Shown here in pieces: positions 1 to 7,901 of a DNA stretch of 25,188 nucleotides. The notes beneath the pieces are model-generated. The model saw nothing but the letters and a program-made list of their open reading frames with translations. It made no database searches and was not told where the DNA came from. A program made the position numbers and the translations under genes. Each line of letters opens with the position of its first letter. The first letter of the stretch is position 1. Origin of the DNA: CANKHA01 sp034668825 (lineage in GTDB: Bacteria; Pseudomonadota; Alphaproteobacteria; Rhizobiales; Xanthobacteraceae); NCBI GenBank assembly GCA_034668825.1, contig JAXDOR010000154.1:1-25188 (forward strand). Direction: 5' to 3'.

Positions 1-409
1 CTTTCCAGTTCGTCGTCGACGGCATGCCCGCTGGATCGGGCTTCATCCACCAGCCGCGGGTCTCGTCGCGCTTGGCGAGCGGAATATCGATGCAGCCTTC
101 GTCTTCGGCGGGGCCGCCTTCCACCACCGCCCAATAGGTCTTGCCGATCGTGCCGTTCTTGAACATCTTGCCGAGCGCGGCCAGCGCCTTGCGGTGGCGG
201 CCGAGTACCAGGCAGCCGGAGGTATCGCGGTCGAGCCGGTGTGCCAGCGCGGGCGCTCGCGGCAGCCCGAAGCGAAGCGCGTCGAAATGATCCTCCAGGC
301 TTTCGCCGCCCTTCGGCCCGCGATGCACCGCCATGCCGGGCGGCTTGTCGAGCACCAGCATCAACCCGTCGCGGTAGAGCAGCCGCGCCACCATCTCTTC
401 CGGTGTCAT
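1..409 (-). CDS. RluA-family pseudouridine synthase, N-terminal part (runs off the left edge)
   Basis: This enzyme family isomerises specific uridines in rRNA or tRNA to pseudouridine in the cytoplasm. The reading frame is open from an ATG at 409 to the window edge, about 136 residues, with no stop. The start is firm because in-frame stop codons lie just upstream of it. The frame opens with a segment reading LVLDKPPGMAVHRGPKGGE, the usual first strand and loop of the catalytic domain. It then carries the family signature HRLDRDTSG, whose central Asp is the catalytic residue, followed by LVLGRHRKALAALGKMF and IGKTYWAVVEG. No S4 domain precedes the catalytic domain, so this resembles the short RluA/RluC-like single-domain form. 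The C-terminal part lies outside the window, so the target site cannot be named. It is divergent from ftsY with only 26 bp between the two starts. Confidence 0.9.
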   Translation of the reverse strand, partial: MTPEEMVARLLYRDGLMLVLDKPPGMAVHRGPKGGESLEDHFDALRFGLPRAPALAHRLDRDTSGCLVLGRHRKALAALGKMFKNGTIGKTYWAVVEGGPAEDEGCIDIPLAKRDETRGWWMKPDPAGMPSTTNWK

Positions 410-435
410 GGCGAAACGGCTATCACGAGCACGCA

Positions 436-1368
436 ATGAGTGACAGCGAACAGAAACAAAGCTGGTGGCAGCGCCTGAGCAGCGGGCTCAAGCGCACCTC
501 CGCGTCAATCGGCGGCGCCATCTCTGATCTGGTCGCCAAGCGCAAGCTCGACCGCGCCATGATCGAGGAGTTGGAGGAGGTGCTGATCCGCGCCGACCTC
601 GGCGTCGAAACGGCGGCGCGAATTGCGACTGCTATCGGCGAGGGCCGCTATGACAAAACCATCGCCCCCGGCGAAGTGAAGGAAATTCTGGCGGCGGAAA
701 TCGAAAAAGTGCTGGCGCCAGTGGCGCAGCCGCTGGTCATCAGAGCCGTAAAGCCATTCGTTATCCTGGTCGCCGGCGTTAACGGCTCTGGCAAAACCAC
801 GACCATTGGCAAGCTGGCCGCCAAATTCCGCGCCGAGGGCCGCAACGTGATGATGGCTGCCGCCGATACCTTTCGCGCCGCCGCAATAGACCAGCTCAAG
901 ATCTGGGGCGAGCGCACCGGCGCGGCGGTGGTGGCCGGCGAGCCGGGGTCTGATCCCGCTAGCCTTGTTTTCGACGCGCTCACCGCGGCGAAGAAGCAGA
1001 GCACCGACGTTGTTCTGGTTGATACGGCGGGGCGGCTGCAAAACAAAACAGTGTTGATGAGCGAATTGGAGAAGATCGTGCGGGTGATGAAGAAAGTGGA
1101 CTCCACCGCGCCGCACGCGGTTCTTCTCGTGCTTGATGCGACCGTGGGACAGAACGCTCTGTCGCAGGTGGAAATTTTTCAGAAGACCGCGGGCGTCACC
1201 GGGTTAGTCATGACCAAGCTCGACGGCACCGCGCGTGGCGGCATCCTTGTCGCCATCGCCGCCAGGTTTGGCCTACCGGTGCATTTCATTGGGGTCGGTG
1301 AAAGCGTCGATGATCTTGCATCGTTCTCGGCGCGGGATTTTGCACGCGCAATCGCGGGAATTGAATGA
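436..1368 (+). CDS. ftsY: Signal recognition particle receptor FtsY
   Basis: FtsY is the membrane-associated SRP receptor GTPase. It docks Ffh–ribosome complexes at the Sec translocon. The 310-residue product has the NG domain in order: an N-domain helical bundle (about 1–95), the P-loop GVNGSGKTT (114–122), the family box DTFRAAA (144–150), DTAGR (196–200), and the guanine-specificity motif TKLDG (260–264). The N-terminal acidic A domain of Escherichia coli FtsY is essentially missing, as is common in alphaproteobacteria. The first 40 residues are short and basic and could contact membrane. I chose the ATG at 436 because the protein then begins with a normal MSDSEQKQSWWQRL helix; the frame stays open upstream but has no family resemblance there. 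No strong Shine–Dalgarno site is visible. yciB follows 28 bp downstream and is probably co-transcribed. Confidence 0.96.
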   Translation: MSDSEQKQSWWQRLSSGLKRTSASIGGAISDLVAKRKLDRAMIEELEEVLIRADLGVETAARIATAIGEGRYDKTIAPGEVKEILAAEIEKVLAPVAQPLVIRAVKPFVILVAGVNGSGKTTTIGKLAAKFRAEGRNVMMAAADTFRAAAIDQLKIWGERTGAAVVAGEPGSDPASLVFDALTAAKKQSTDVVLVDTAGRLQNKTVLMSELEKIVRVMKKVDSTAPHAVLLVLDATVGQNALSQVEIFQKTAGVTGLVMTKLDGTARGGILVAIAARFGLPVHFIGVGESVDDLASFSARDFARAIAGIE

Positions 1369-1396
1369 CTATGTTTACGGCAACTGGACGCCATCA

Positions 1397-1969
1397 ATGA
1401 CAACACGTCGCCAGCTCAATCCGCTGCTGAAGCTCGTGCTCGACCTCGGGCCGCTGGTGCTGTTCTTTGTCGCCAATGCGCGTTTTGGCATTTTTGCCGC
1501 GACCGCGACCTTCATGGTCGCCATCCTCCTCGCGCTCGGAGTGTCCTATGCGCTGATACGGCGGCTGCCGGTCATGACCATCGTCTCCGCCATCGTGGTC
1601 CTGGTATTCGGCGGACTGACATTGTTCCTGCAGGACGAAACCTTCATCAAGCTGAAGCCGACGATCATCTACCTGCTTTTTGCAGGCACGCTGTTTGGTG
1701 GACTGTTCTTGCGCAAGCCGCTGCTGGAAATCGTCTTCGACCAGATGTTCCACCTGCGGGAAGAAGGCTGGCGCAAGCTGACCATCCGCTGGGCGGTGTT
1801 CTTTCTTGCGTTGGCGGTCCTCAATGAGATCGTCTGGCGCACGCAGACGACCGATGTTTGGGTCAGCTTCAAGGTATTCGGCGCATTGCCGCTGACATTC
1901 CTGTTCGCAGCGGCGCAGTATCCGTTGCTGCAGAAATATGAGGCTTCCGACAGCGGCAAAACCTCATGA
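1397..1969 (+). CDS. yciB: Inner-membrane septation protein A (YciB/IspZ family)
   Basis: This is a small polytopic inner-membrane protein of the YciB/IspZ family, linked in other bacteria to cell division and envelope maintenance; its biochemical activity is not established. The 190-residue product has about five hydrophobic segments and the family features KLVLDLGPLVLFFVAN near the N terminus, KPTIIYLLFAGTLFGGLFLRKPLLE in the middle and WRTQTTDVWVSFKVFGALPLTFLF near the C terminus. The ATG at 1397 is the only in-frame Met next to the conserved start; the open frame to its left overlaps the end of ftsY and is not family sequence. The length fits the family. It follows ftsY closely and converges on ccmG across a strong palindrome at 1970–2002. 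Confidence 0.92.
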   Translation: MTTRRQLNPLLKLVLDLGPLVLFFVANARFGIFAATATFMVAILLALGVSYALIRRLPVMTIVSAIVVLVFGGLTLFLQDETFIKLKPTIIYLLFAGTLFGGLFLRKPLLEIVFDQMFHLREEGWRKLTIRWAVFFLALAVLNEIVWRTQTTDVWVSFKVFGALPLTFLFAAAQYPLLQKYEASDSGKTS

Positions 1970-2002
1970 TCGTCATGGCCGGGCTTGTCCCGGCCATGAC
2001 GA
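1970..2002. repeat. Perfect 14-bp inverted repeat between convergent genes (REP-like element or bidirectional terminator)
   Basis: Arms at 1970–1983 and 1989–2002 are exact reverse complements around a 5-base loop (cttgt). The element begins directly after the yciB stop at 1969 and ends 6 bp before the ccmG stop, so it sits exactly between two convergent genes. Its core CCGGGCTTGTCCCGG resembles a palindrome that I recall as scattered through Bradyrhizobium-type genomes. No T-run follows either arm, so termination is inferred from the stem alone. The dyad itself is certain; its function is not. Confidence 0.8.
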
Positions 2003-2008
2003 TGAAAA

Positions 2009-2605
2009 TCAAGACGATGGCGTAGCCGCCAGCGCCTTCTCAATCTCCGGCTTCACTTGTCTGTTCAGATTCTCGGGCGTGATCGGGCCGATCAGCTTGA
2101 AGGCAATCCGTCCGTCACGGCCGACGACATAGGTCTCCGGCACGCCGTAAACGCCCCATTCAATCGAGGCGCGGCCGTTGGCATCGGTTCCCATCGCAGC
2201 AAAAGGGTTTCCATAGCGGCCGAGGAATCGCCGTGCGTTGTCGGCCACGTCCTTGTAATCGATGCCGACGATCTGGATGCGCTTGTCTTGCGAGAGTTGC
2301 TGCAGCAGCGGAGCCTCGTCATGGCAAGGCACGCACCAGGATGCCCACACATTCACCAGCGTCACTCCGCCCTGGAATAGCGAGGGCGTGATCCCCGGCA
2401 CCGGCTGGCTTTCCCGTTCGAGGCCGGACAGCGGCGGCAAATTGGTCTCGGGAACAGGGCGGCCGATCAATGCGGAGGGGATATTTCCCGGATCGCCTAC
2501 GCCCAGGCGGAAATAGAACAGGGCCGCGAGTGCGAGGAAGAGCACCAGCGGCAGGAAAACAATCAATCTCCGCTGTCGGATTTCGCCGTTGGGCGCCGTA
2601 GTCAT
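2009..2605 (-). CDS. ccmG: Cytochrome c maturation thiol:disulfide oxidoreductase CcmG (DsbE/CycY)
   Basis: CcmG is a membrane-anchored periplasmic thioredoxin-like protein. It keeps apocytochrome c or CcmH thiols reduced so that heme can be attached. The 198-residue product has a short cytoplasmic N terminus, one membrane anchor (about 14–33), and a thioredoxin fold with the active site WCVPC (90–94) inside VTLVNVWASWCVPCHDEAPLL. The cis-Pro region GVYGVPETYVV and the acidic stretch GIDYKD are also family traits. Length is normal. Its ATG overlaps the ccmD stop by 2 bases (ATGA), consistent with translational coupling as the last gene of ccmABCDG. The stop is 6 bp from the palindrome that separates it from yciB. 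Confidence 0.96.
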   Translation of the reverse strand: MTTAPNGEIRQRRLIVFLPLVLFLALAALFYFRLGVGDPGNIPSALIGRPVPETNLPPLSGLERESQPVPGITPSLFQGGVTLVNVWASWCVPCHDEAPLLQQLSQDKRIQIVGIDYKDVADNARRFLGRYGNPFAAMGTDANGRASIEWGVYGVPETYVVGRDGRIAFKLIGPITPENLNRQVKPEIEKALAATPSS

Positions 2606-2781
2606 GGAGACTCCCTATTCGCCCGCTCCGACCGGCGTGTCACCCCGCGCGCTTCAAGACCGGCGAGAATACGTTGTTGCTTCCGGTAGTCGAGCAGCAC
2701 CCAGGCAATCAACACGCCAATGACGACGACCGCTACCGCGTAAGCGGCAAGGATGAAGCCGGCATGCGTTCCGAGATCCAT
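2602..2781 (-). CDS. ccmD: Heme exporter protein CcmD (small membrane subunit)
   Basis: CcmD is the small single-span protein that helps release holo-CcmE from the CcmABC heme-handling complex. This 59-residue frame begins at an ATG at 2781 and ends in a TGA shared with the ccmG start. It has one membrane helix (about 9–29, rich in Ala, Val and Ile) followed by a basic cytoplasmic tail with DYRKQQRILAGLEARG, the typical CcmD pattern. Its start lies 1 bp after the ccmC stop. Sequence conservation in CcmD is low, so the call rests on position, size and topology as well as the tail motif. Confidence 0.9.
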   Translation of the reverse strand: MDLGTHAGFILAAYAVAVVVIGVLIAWVLLDYRKQQRILAGLEARGVTRRSERANRESP

Positions 2782-2782
2782 C

Positions 2783-3520
2783 TCAGCTTTCCGAGGCCGC
2801 AGCGGCCTGCATCAGTCGCAACGTGCGTACGCGCCGCCGCAGGATTTCATTGCGCATGGCGGCGACATGCAGCGTCAAGAACAACAGCGTGAAGGCGAGC
2901 GTCATGACGAGAAGAGGCAGCAGAATGGCAGGATGAATCGTCGGTCCGCCGAGCCGCAAAACCGAGGCCGGCTGATGCAGCGTATTCCACCAGTCGACGG
3001 AAAATTTGATGATAGGCAGGTTGATGGCGCCGACCAGCGTCAGGATCGCGGCGGCACGCGCGGCGCGCGACGGATCGTCAACGGCGCGCCACAGCGCGAT
3101 CACGCCTAGATACATCAGGAACAGCACCAGGACGGAAGTTAGCCTGGCATCCCAGACCCAGTAAGTGCCCCACATCGGCCGGCCCCATAGCGAGCCTGTG
3201 ATCAGGCAGAGAAAGGTGAAAGCGGCGCCGATCGGAGCGGCTGCTTTGCCAGCGACATCGGCCAGCGGATGCCGCCATACCAACGTCCCGAGCGCGGCGA
3301 GACTCATCAGCCCCCAACAAAACATGCCCAGCCAAGCCGAAGGTACGTGAAGAAACATGATCTTCACCGTCGCACCTTGCTGATAGTCATCGGGTGCAAC
3401 AAACAGCGCTTGATCAAGACCAAATGCAAAGGCGAGCAGGGTCGCGCCCGCGAGCCACGGCATAGAGGCTTCCACGGCGTCGAGAAATCGCGAAGGATTG
3501 GCAAGATTGATCAGGGCCAT
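2783..3520 (-). CDS. ccmC: Heme ABC transporter permease / heme-handling protein CcmC
   Basis: CcmC is a six-helix inner-membrane protein of the heme-handling family that loads heme onto the chaperone CcmE. From the ATG at 3520 the product is 245 residues and starts MALINLANPSRFL, the usual family start. The tryptophan-rich WWD motif reads WGTYWVWDARLTS (about 117–129). The two conserved axial-ligand histidines are visible as FLHVPSAW (H58) and TLHQPAS (H182). An alternative ATG at 3598 would add 26 residues and overlaps the ccmB stop as ATGA; neither start has a clear ribosome binding site. I preferred the conserved start. The gene lies between ccmB and ccmD in one operon. Confidence 0.93.
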   Translation of the reverse strand: MALINLANPSRFLDAVEASMPWLAGATLLAFAFGLDQALFVAPDDYQQGATVKIMFLHVPSAWLGMFCWGLMSLAALGTLVWRHPLADVAGKAAAPIGAAFTFLCLITGSLWGRPMWGTYWVWDARLTSVLVLFLMYLGVIALWRAVDDPSRAARAAAILTLVGAINLPIIKFSVDWWNTLHQPASVLRLGGPTIHPAILLPLLVMTLAFTLLFLTLHVAAMRNEILRRRVRTLRLMQAAAASES

Positions 3521-3594
3521 TGCCGGTTTCTTAGTGGCGGCGGTGCCGTCGCGCAACGCAGGTTCTTTCGGTATTACCACACTGCCTCCATCAT

Positions 3595-4260
3595 TCATTC
3601 GGCATGTCTGAATGCCGCCGCCGCGGCAACCGGCCCGATCACAAGGCTCACCAAAGAGAGCGCGCAAAGAATCGCAAACGGAGCGCCGAATGACACCGGC
3701 CCGGCAAGCGCCGCATTGGAAGCCGCGACGCCGAAGATCAACACCGGAATGGTCAGCGGCAATATCAATACCGCGACGAGCAGCCCGCCCCGGCGCAGCG
3801 TTACCGCCAGGGCGGCGCCGACGAGGCCGAGCAGCGTCAGCGCCGGCGTGCCGACTAGCAGCGTCAGCGCCACTGCTGCCATGGAACGGGAGTCGATATC
3901 GAGGAAAAGTCCGAGCACCGGCGCCGCGATGACGAGCGGAAGTCCATTCGTCAGCCAATGGGCGAGCGCCTTAGTGACGATCGCAAGCTCAAGCGGTGTG
4001 CTCCCCATCAGGATCAGGTCGAGCGAGCCGTCCTCCTGGTCGGCGGCGAAGAGCCGATCGAGCGTGAGCAGGCTGGCGAGCAGCGCACCAAGCCACAGAA
4101 TGGCGGGGCCGATGCGCCGCAACAAACTAAGTTCAGGGCCGATGGCGAATGGCATCAGGATCACGACAATGAGGAAGAACAACACGCCGATCCAAGCGCC
4201 GCCGCCGATCCGCACGGCGAGCCGCGTGTCGCGGACGAGGAGCGCGGAGTGTGCGCTCAT
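3595..4260 (-). CDS. ccmB: Heme exporter protein CcmB (ABC permease subunit)
   Basis: CcmB is the hydrophobic membrane subunit that partners CcmA; together with CcmC they attach heme to CcmE and release it. The 221-residue protein has six predicted membrane helices and the family stretches RRIGPAILWLGALLASLLTLDRLFAADQEDGSLD and LALVTKALAHW-like (here LAIVTKALAHWLTNGLPL). Length is normal. The start overlaps the ccmA stop as ATGA, and the stop falls at a possible alternative ccmC start, so translation is probably coupled along the operon. Confidence 0.95.
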   Translation of the reverse strand: MSAHSALLVRDTRLAVRIGGGAWIGVLFFLIVVILMPFAIGPELSLLRRIGPAILWLGALLASLLTLDRLFAADQEDGSLDLILMGSTPLELAIVTKALAHWLTNGLPLVIAAPVLGLFLDIDSRSMAAVALTLLVGTPALTLLGLVGAALAVTLRRGGLLVAVLILPLTIPVLIFGVAASNAALAGPVSFGAPFAILCALSLVSLVIGPVAAAAAFRHAE

Positions 4261-4859
4261 GCGGCCTCTCCCAGCCGCAACTCCTTTGCGGCGTCGAGTC
4301 CAACCGGCCCATGGGTGGCTGCCAGGATCAGCCCGCCCTCGGCGAGGTGTTGGCGCATCAGCTCGGCCAGCCGCGCCTGCGCCACGCCATCGAGGGCGGA
4401 GGTCGGCTCATCCAGCAGCCAGATCGGCCGTTTCACGCTGATCAAGCGGGCAATCGAGAGCCGCCGTCTTTGGCCGGCGGAAAGATAAGCCGCGGGGAGC
4501 GCTCCCAGCGCTCCTAGTCCGACGGCCGTGAGCGCCGCCTCTACCGTGCTTATGCCACCGAGATAGCGACTCCAGAACTGGAGATTCTCCAACACGGTCA
4601 GCGACGGTTTCAGGGCATCCTGGTGGCCGAGATAGTGCGCCTGTTCGCCGATCGTCAGCTCGGAATCGCCGCCTTCAAGTTCGATTTGCCCCCCGGCCGG
4701 ACGGAGCAGGCCCGCGATCAGCCGCAGCAGCGAGGACTTTCCACTGCCGTTGCGCCCGGTGATGGCCAATGCTTCTCCCGCCGCTACCGAAAACCTCAAG
4801 TCGGCAAAGACTTCGCGGCTTTCCCGCCGGCAGGCGAGGTTTTGGGCGGAAAGCCGCAT
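4257..4859 (-). CDS. ccmA: Heme export ABC transporter ATP-binding protein CcmA
   Basis: CcmA is the cytoplasmic ATPase of the CcmAB complex; ATP hydrolysis drives release of holo-CcmE. The 200-residue product shows Walker A GRNGSGKSS (35–43), the signature LSAGQRRR (126–133), Walker B WLLDEP (D150, E151) and the switch His in ATHG (H173). I chose the ATG at 4859: an AAAGGA-type ribosome binding site lies 7 bases upstream, and homologues begin MRLS. A TTG one codon earlier (4862) is possible but too close to that site. It is the first gene of ccmABCDG and is divergent from acnA. Confidence 0.95.
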   Translation of the reverse strand: MRLSAQNLACRRESREVFADLRFSVAAGEALAITGRNGSGKSSLLRLIAGLLRPAGGQIELEGGDSELTIGEQAHYLGHQDALKPSLTVLENLQFWSRYLGGISTVEAALTAVGLGALGALPAAYLSAGQRRRLSIARLISVKRPIWLLDEPTSALDGVAQARLAELMRQHLAEGGLILAATHGPVGLDAAKELRLGEAA

Positions 4860-5092
4860 CAAGTCGTCCTTTCAGGCCTGGGCAAGGAGCGGTTCGGGAG
4901 CGATAAAAGGACGTCCATCTCGTTGATGGCTCTGCTTTATCTGGTAGAGAACAGGAAAAGCTTTTATAACCCGCAGATTATGCGAAAACGGGCCGGAATA
5001 CTGCAAAAACGCCGCGGACGCGGAAGCTCTGCAGGTATTAATTTACCGCCAGCCCTCAACAGCCGCGACCGACGGAGATGGGAACAGCCGTT
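4860..5092. other. Divergent intergenic region, ccmA / acnA
   Basis: These 233 bp must hold both the leftward ccm promoter and the rightward acnA promoter. The stretch is AT-richer than its neighbours around 4935–4985, and a TATAAC hexamer at 4965–4970 could be a −10 element, but no good −35 sits 17 bp before it. I see no clear Irr, RirA or Fur box and no terminator. The only firm elements are the ribosome binding sites: AAAGGA for ccmA (minus strand, about 4867–4872) and GGGAA for acnA (about 5080–5084). Confidence 0.5.
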
Positions 5093-7801
5093 ATGACATC
5101 GCTCGACAGCTTCCGATGCTGCAAGCCTCTCCAGGTCGGAAACAAAACGTATGCCTATTACAGCCTGGCCGCAGCCGAGAAAAACGGCCTGAAAGGTATC
5201 TCGCGGCTGCCCTTCTCCATGAAGGTATTGCTGGAGAATCTGCTGCGCAACGAGGACGGACGCACCGTCACCAAGGCGGACATCCAAGCGGTTGCGCAAT
5301 GGCTCAAAACCAAAAACTCCGATCACGAGATCGCCTTCCGTCCGGCGCGCGTGCTGATGCAGGATTTTACCGGCGTGCCCGCCGTGGTCGACCTCGCGGC
5401 CATGCGCGATGCGATGAAAACGCTGGGCGGCGATGCGACGAAAATCAACCCGCTGGTGCCAGTCGATTTGGTCATCGACCATTCGGTAGTGGTGAATTTT
5501 TTCGGCGGGAGTGGCGCCTTCAAGAAGAATGTGGACGAGGAATACAAACAGAATCAGGAGCGCTACGAGTTCTTGAAATGGGCGCAGAAGGCGTTCGATA
5601 ATTTCCGTGTCGTTCCGCCCGGCACCGGCATCTGCCACCAAGTCAATCTGGAATACCTGTCGCAGACGGTGTGGACCCGCAAGGACAAGGTCAAGCTTGG
5701 AACCGATAAGGAGGCGATGATCGATGTCGCCTATCCGGACACGCTCGTCGGCACTGATTCTCACACGACGATGGTCAACGGGCTGGCGGTGCTTGGTTGG
5801 GGCGTCGGCGGCATCGAAGCCGAGGCGGCCATGCTCGGCCAGCCGCTATCGATGGTGCTGCCGGAGGTGATCGGCTTCAAGATGAGCGGGAAGCTCAAGG
5901 AAGGGGTAACGGCGACCGATCTGGTTCTCACCGTCACTCAGCAGCTGCGCGCGCATGGTGTGGTTGGCAAATTCGTGGAATTTTTTGGTCCCGGCCTCGA
6001 TAACCTGTCGATCGCCGATCGCGCTACTATCGGCAACATGGCGCCGGAATACGGCGCCACCTGCGGCTTCTCGCCGATCGACGACGATACGATCCGTTAT
6101 TTACAGGACACCGGCCGAGCGGCGGATCGCGTTGCGCTGGTTCTCGCCTATGCCAAGGCTCAAGGCCTCTTCCGCACGACCGCTACTCCCGATCCGATGT
6201 TCACCGAAATCCTCAAGCTCGATCTGGCGACGGTCGAGCCTTCGCTCTCCGGGCCCAAGCGCCCGCAGGATCGGGTGGCACTGAAGGAAGCAAAGACAGG
6301 ATTTGCGACGTCGATGGATAAGGAGTTTGGCAAGGGGTCCGAACTCGATAAGCGCGTGCCCGTAAACGGCCGCAAGCATGATCTCGGTCATGGCGATGTC
6401 GTGATCGCGGCGATCACTTCCTGCACCAATACCTCAAACCCGAGTGTGATGATCGGCGCCGGGCTGCTCGCTCGCAACGCCGTGGCCAAAGGGTTGGCGG
6501 TTAAGCCCTGGGTGAAGACATCGCTGGCGCCAGGTTCACAAGTCGTCGCCGAATACCTCAATGCTTCCGGCCTGCAAAAGGATCTTGATAAGCTTGGCTT
6601 CAATGTGATCGCGTTTGGCTGCACCACCTGCATCGGCAATTCCGGGCCGCTGCCGGACGAGATATCGACCACGATCAACGACCATAATCTGGTTACCGCG
6701 GCCGTTCTCTCCGGCAATCGAAATTTCGAGGCGCGTATCAACGCGGACGTGCGCGCGAATTATCTCGCGTCTCCTCCGCTCGTCGTCGCCTATGCTCTCG
6801 CCGGATCGATGCAATTCGACATGCTGAAGCAACCGCTCGGCGCCGATCAAAAAGGCAATAAAATCTTCCTCAAGGATATCTGGCCGAGCAGCAAGGAAGT
6901 CGATGAATTCGTCCGTAAGAACGTCACCAAGCAGATGTTCGTGCGCAAATACGGCGATGTGTTCAAGGGCGACACGCATTGGCGCAAGATCACCGTCAAG
7001 GGCGGGATGACCTACGATTGGAATCGCAAGTCGACCTACGTGCAGAATCCTCCCTATTTCACCGGTATGAGCCGTACGCCCACGCCGCCGACGGACATTG
7101 TCGACGCGCGCGTGCTCGGTCTCTTCCTGGATTCGATCACCACCGATCACATATCCCCTGCGGGTTCGATCAAGGTGGCCTCGCCGGCGGGGAAATATCT
7201 TGTCGCTCACAAGGTGAAACCGATCGATTTCAACCAATACGGCACCCGCCGTGGCAATCACGAAGTGATGATGCGCGGGACCTTCGCCAACATACGCATC
7301 AAGAATCAGATGGTGCCGGGGGTCGAGGGTGGCGTGACCATTCATTATCCGTCACGCGAGCAGATGCCGATCTACGACGCAGCGATGCGTTACAAAGAAG
7401 AGAGGGTCCCGCTCATCGTCTTTGCTGGGAAGGAATATGGCACCGGCTCTTCACGCGACTGGGCGGCGAAGGGACCGAACCTTCTCGGTGTTCGCGCCGT
7501 CGTATCTCAATCTTTCGAGCGCATTCACCGTTCCAATCTAGTTGGCATGGGAATCTTGCCGCTCGTTTTCGAGGAGGGCACTTCCTGGCAATCGATCGGG
7601 ATGCGCGGCGACGAGCAGGTGACGATCCGCGGTTTGCAAGGCGAGCTCAAGCCACGCCAGCGCCTTATCGCTGAGATCGTGGCCTCTGATGGGGGTCTTA
7701 AGCGGGTGCCGCTTATCTGCCGCATCGATACGCTCGACGAACTCGAATATTTCAAACACGGCGGAATTCTACATTACGTGCTGCGCCAGCTTGCGGCGTG
7801 A
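5093..7801 (+). CDS. acnA: Aconitate hydratase AcnA
   Basis: This cytoplasmic [4Fe-4S] enzyme converts citrate to isocitrate in the TCA cycle; relatives of this type can act as iron regulatory proteins. The 902-residue length fits the AcnA/IRP1 type. The three cluster ligands are visible as SCTNTS (C444) and FGCTTCIGNSG (C510, C513), with the same 66-residue spacing as in the E. coli enzyme. Other family marks are VGTDSHTTMVNGLAVLGWGVGGIEAE near residue 230 and the C-terminal swivel-domain GKEYGTGSSRDWAAKGP with its catalytic Ser loop. I chose the ATG at 5093 (MTSLDSFRC) because homologues begin this way and GGGAA is well placed upstream. The in-frame ATG at 5078 has its purine run too close. 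The gene is divergent from ccmA and followed 100 bp later by the DUF1223 gene. Confidence 0.97.
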   Translation: MTSLDSFRCCKPLQVGNKTYAYYSLAAAEKNGLKGISRLPFSMKVLLENLLRNEDGRTVTKADIQAVAQWLKTKNSDHEIAFRPARVLMQDFTGVPAVVDLAAMRDAMKTLGGDATKINPLVPVDLVIDHSVVVNFFGGSGAFKKNVDEEYKQNQERYEFLKWAQKAFDNFRVVPPGTGICHQVNLEYLSQTVWTRKDKVKLGTDKEAMIDVAYPDTLVGTDSHTTMVNGLAVLGWGVGGIEAEAAMLGQPLSMVLPEVIGFKMSGKLKEGVTATDLVLTVTQQLRAHGVVGKFVEFFGPGLDNLSIADRATIGNMAPEYGATCGFSPIDDDTIRYLQDTGRAADRVALVLAYAKAQGLFRTTATPDPMFTEILKLDLATVEPSLSGPKRPQDRVALKEAKTGFATSMDKEFGKGSELDKRVPVNGRKHDLGHGDVVIAAITSCTNTSNPSVMIGAGLLARNAVAKGLAVKPWVKTSLAPGSQVVAEYLNASGLQKDLDKLGFNVIAFGCTTCIGNSGPLPDEISTTINDHNLVTAAVLSGNRNFEARINADVRANYLASPPLVVAYALAGSMQFDMLKQPLGADQKGNKIFLKDIWPSSKEVDEFVRKNVTKQMFVRKYGDVFKGDTHWRKITVKGGMTYDWNRKSTYVQNPPYFTGMSRTPTPPTDIVDARVLGLFLDSITTDHISPAGSIKVASPAGKYLVAHKVKPIDFNQYGTRRGNHEVMMRGTFANIRIKNQMVPGVEGGVTIHYPSREQMPIYDAAMRYKEERVPLIVFAGKEYGTGSSRDWAAKGPNLLGVRAVVSQSFERIHRSNLVGMGILPLVFEEGTSWQSIGMRGDEQVTIRGLQGELKPRQRLIAEIVASDGGLKRVPLICRIDTLDELEYFKHGGILHYVLRQLAA

Positions 7802-7862
7802 ACGGCTCACCTTGAAGTGAGTTGGCAGGTGAACGGCGGCGGTCCTAGACTTTGATAGACCT

Positions 7863-7880
7863 GTCCGCCGGGTCCGCCGG
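7863..7880. repeat. Tandem 9-bp direct repeat upstream of the DUF1223 gene
   Basis: The 9-mer GTCCGCCGG occurs twice head to tail (7863–7871 and 7872–7880) with no spacer. It sits 22 bp before the DUF1223 start and just before a TATAAG hexamer (7882–7887) that could be a −10 element. A function as a regulator-binding site is only a guess. The copies are short and could be chance in GC-rich DNA. Confidence 0.5.
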
Positions 7881-7901
7881 ATATAAGCTTTGGAGATCGG
7901 C

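Noticed and set aside
4964..5764. A 266-codon minus-strand frame across the ccmA–acnA gap and the start of acnA
   Set aside because: No family features, His/Arg-rich composition, and it lies mostly opposite acnA codons.
6536..7345. A 269-codon open frame on the minus strand inside acnA
   Set aside because: It lies opposite an intact, fully motif-bearing aconitase gene. Its sequence is rich in Arg, His and Asp, as expected from the complement of GC-rich codons.
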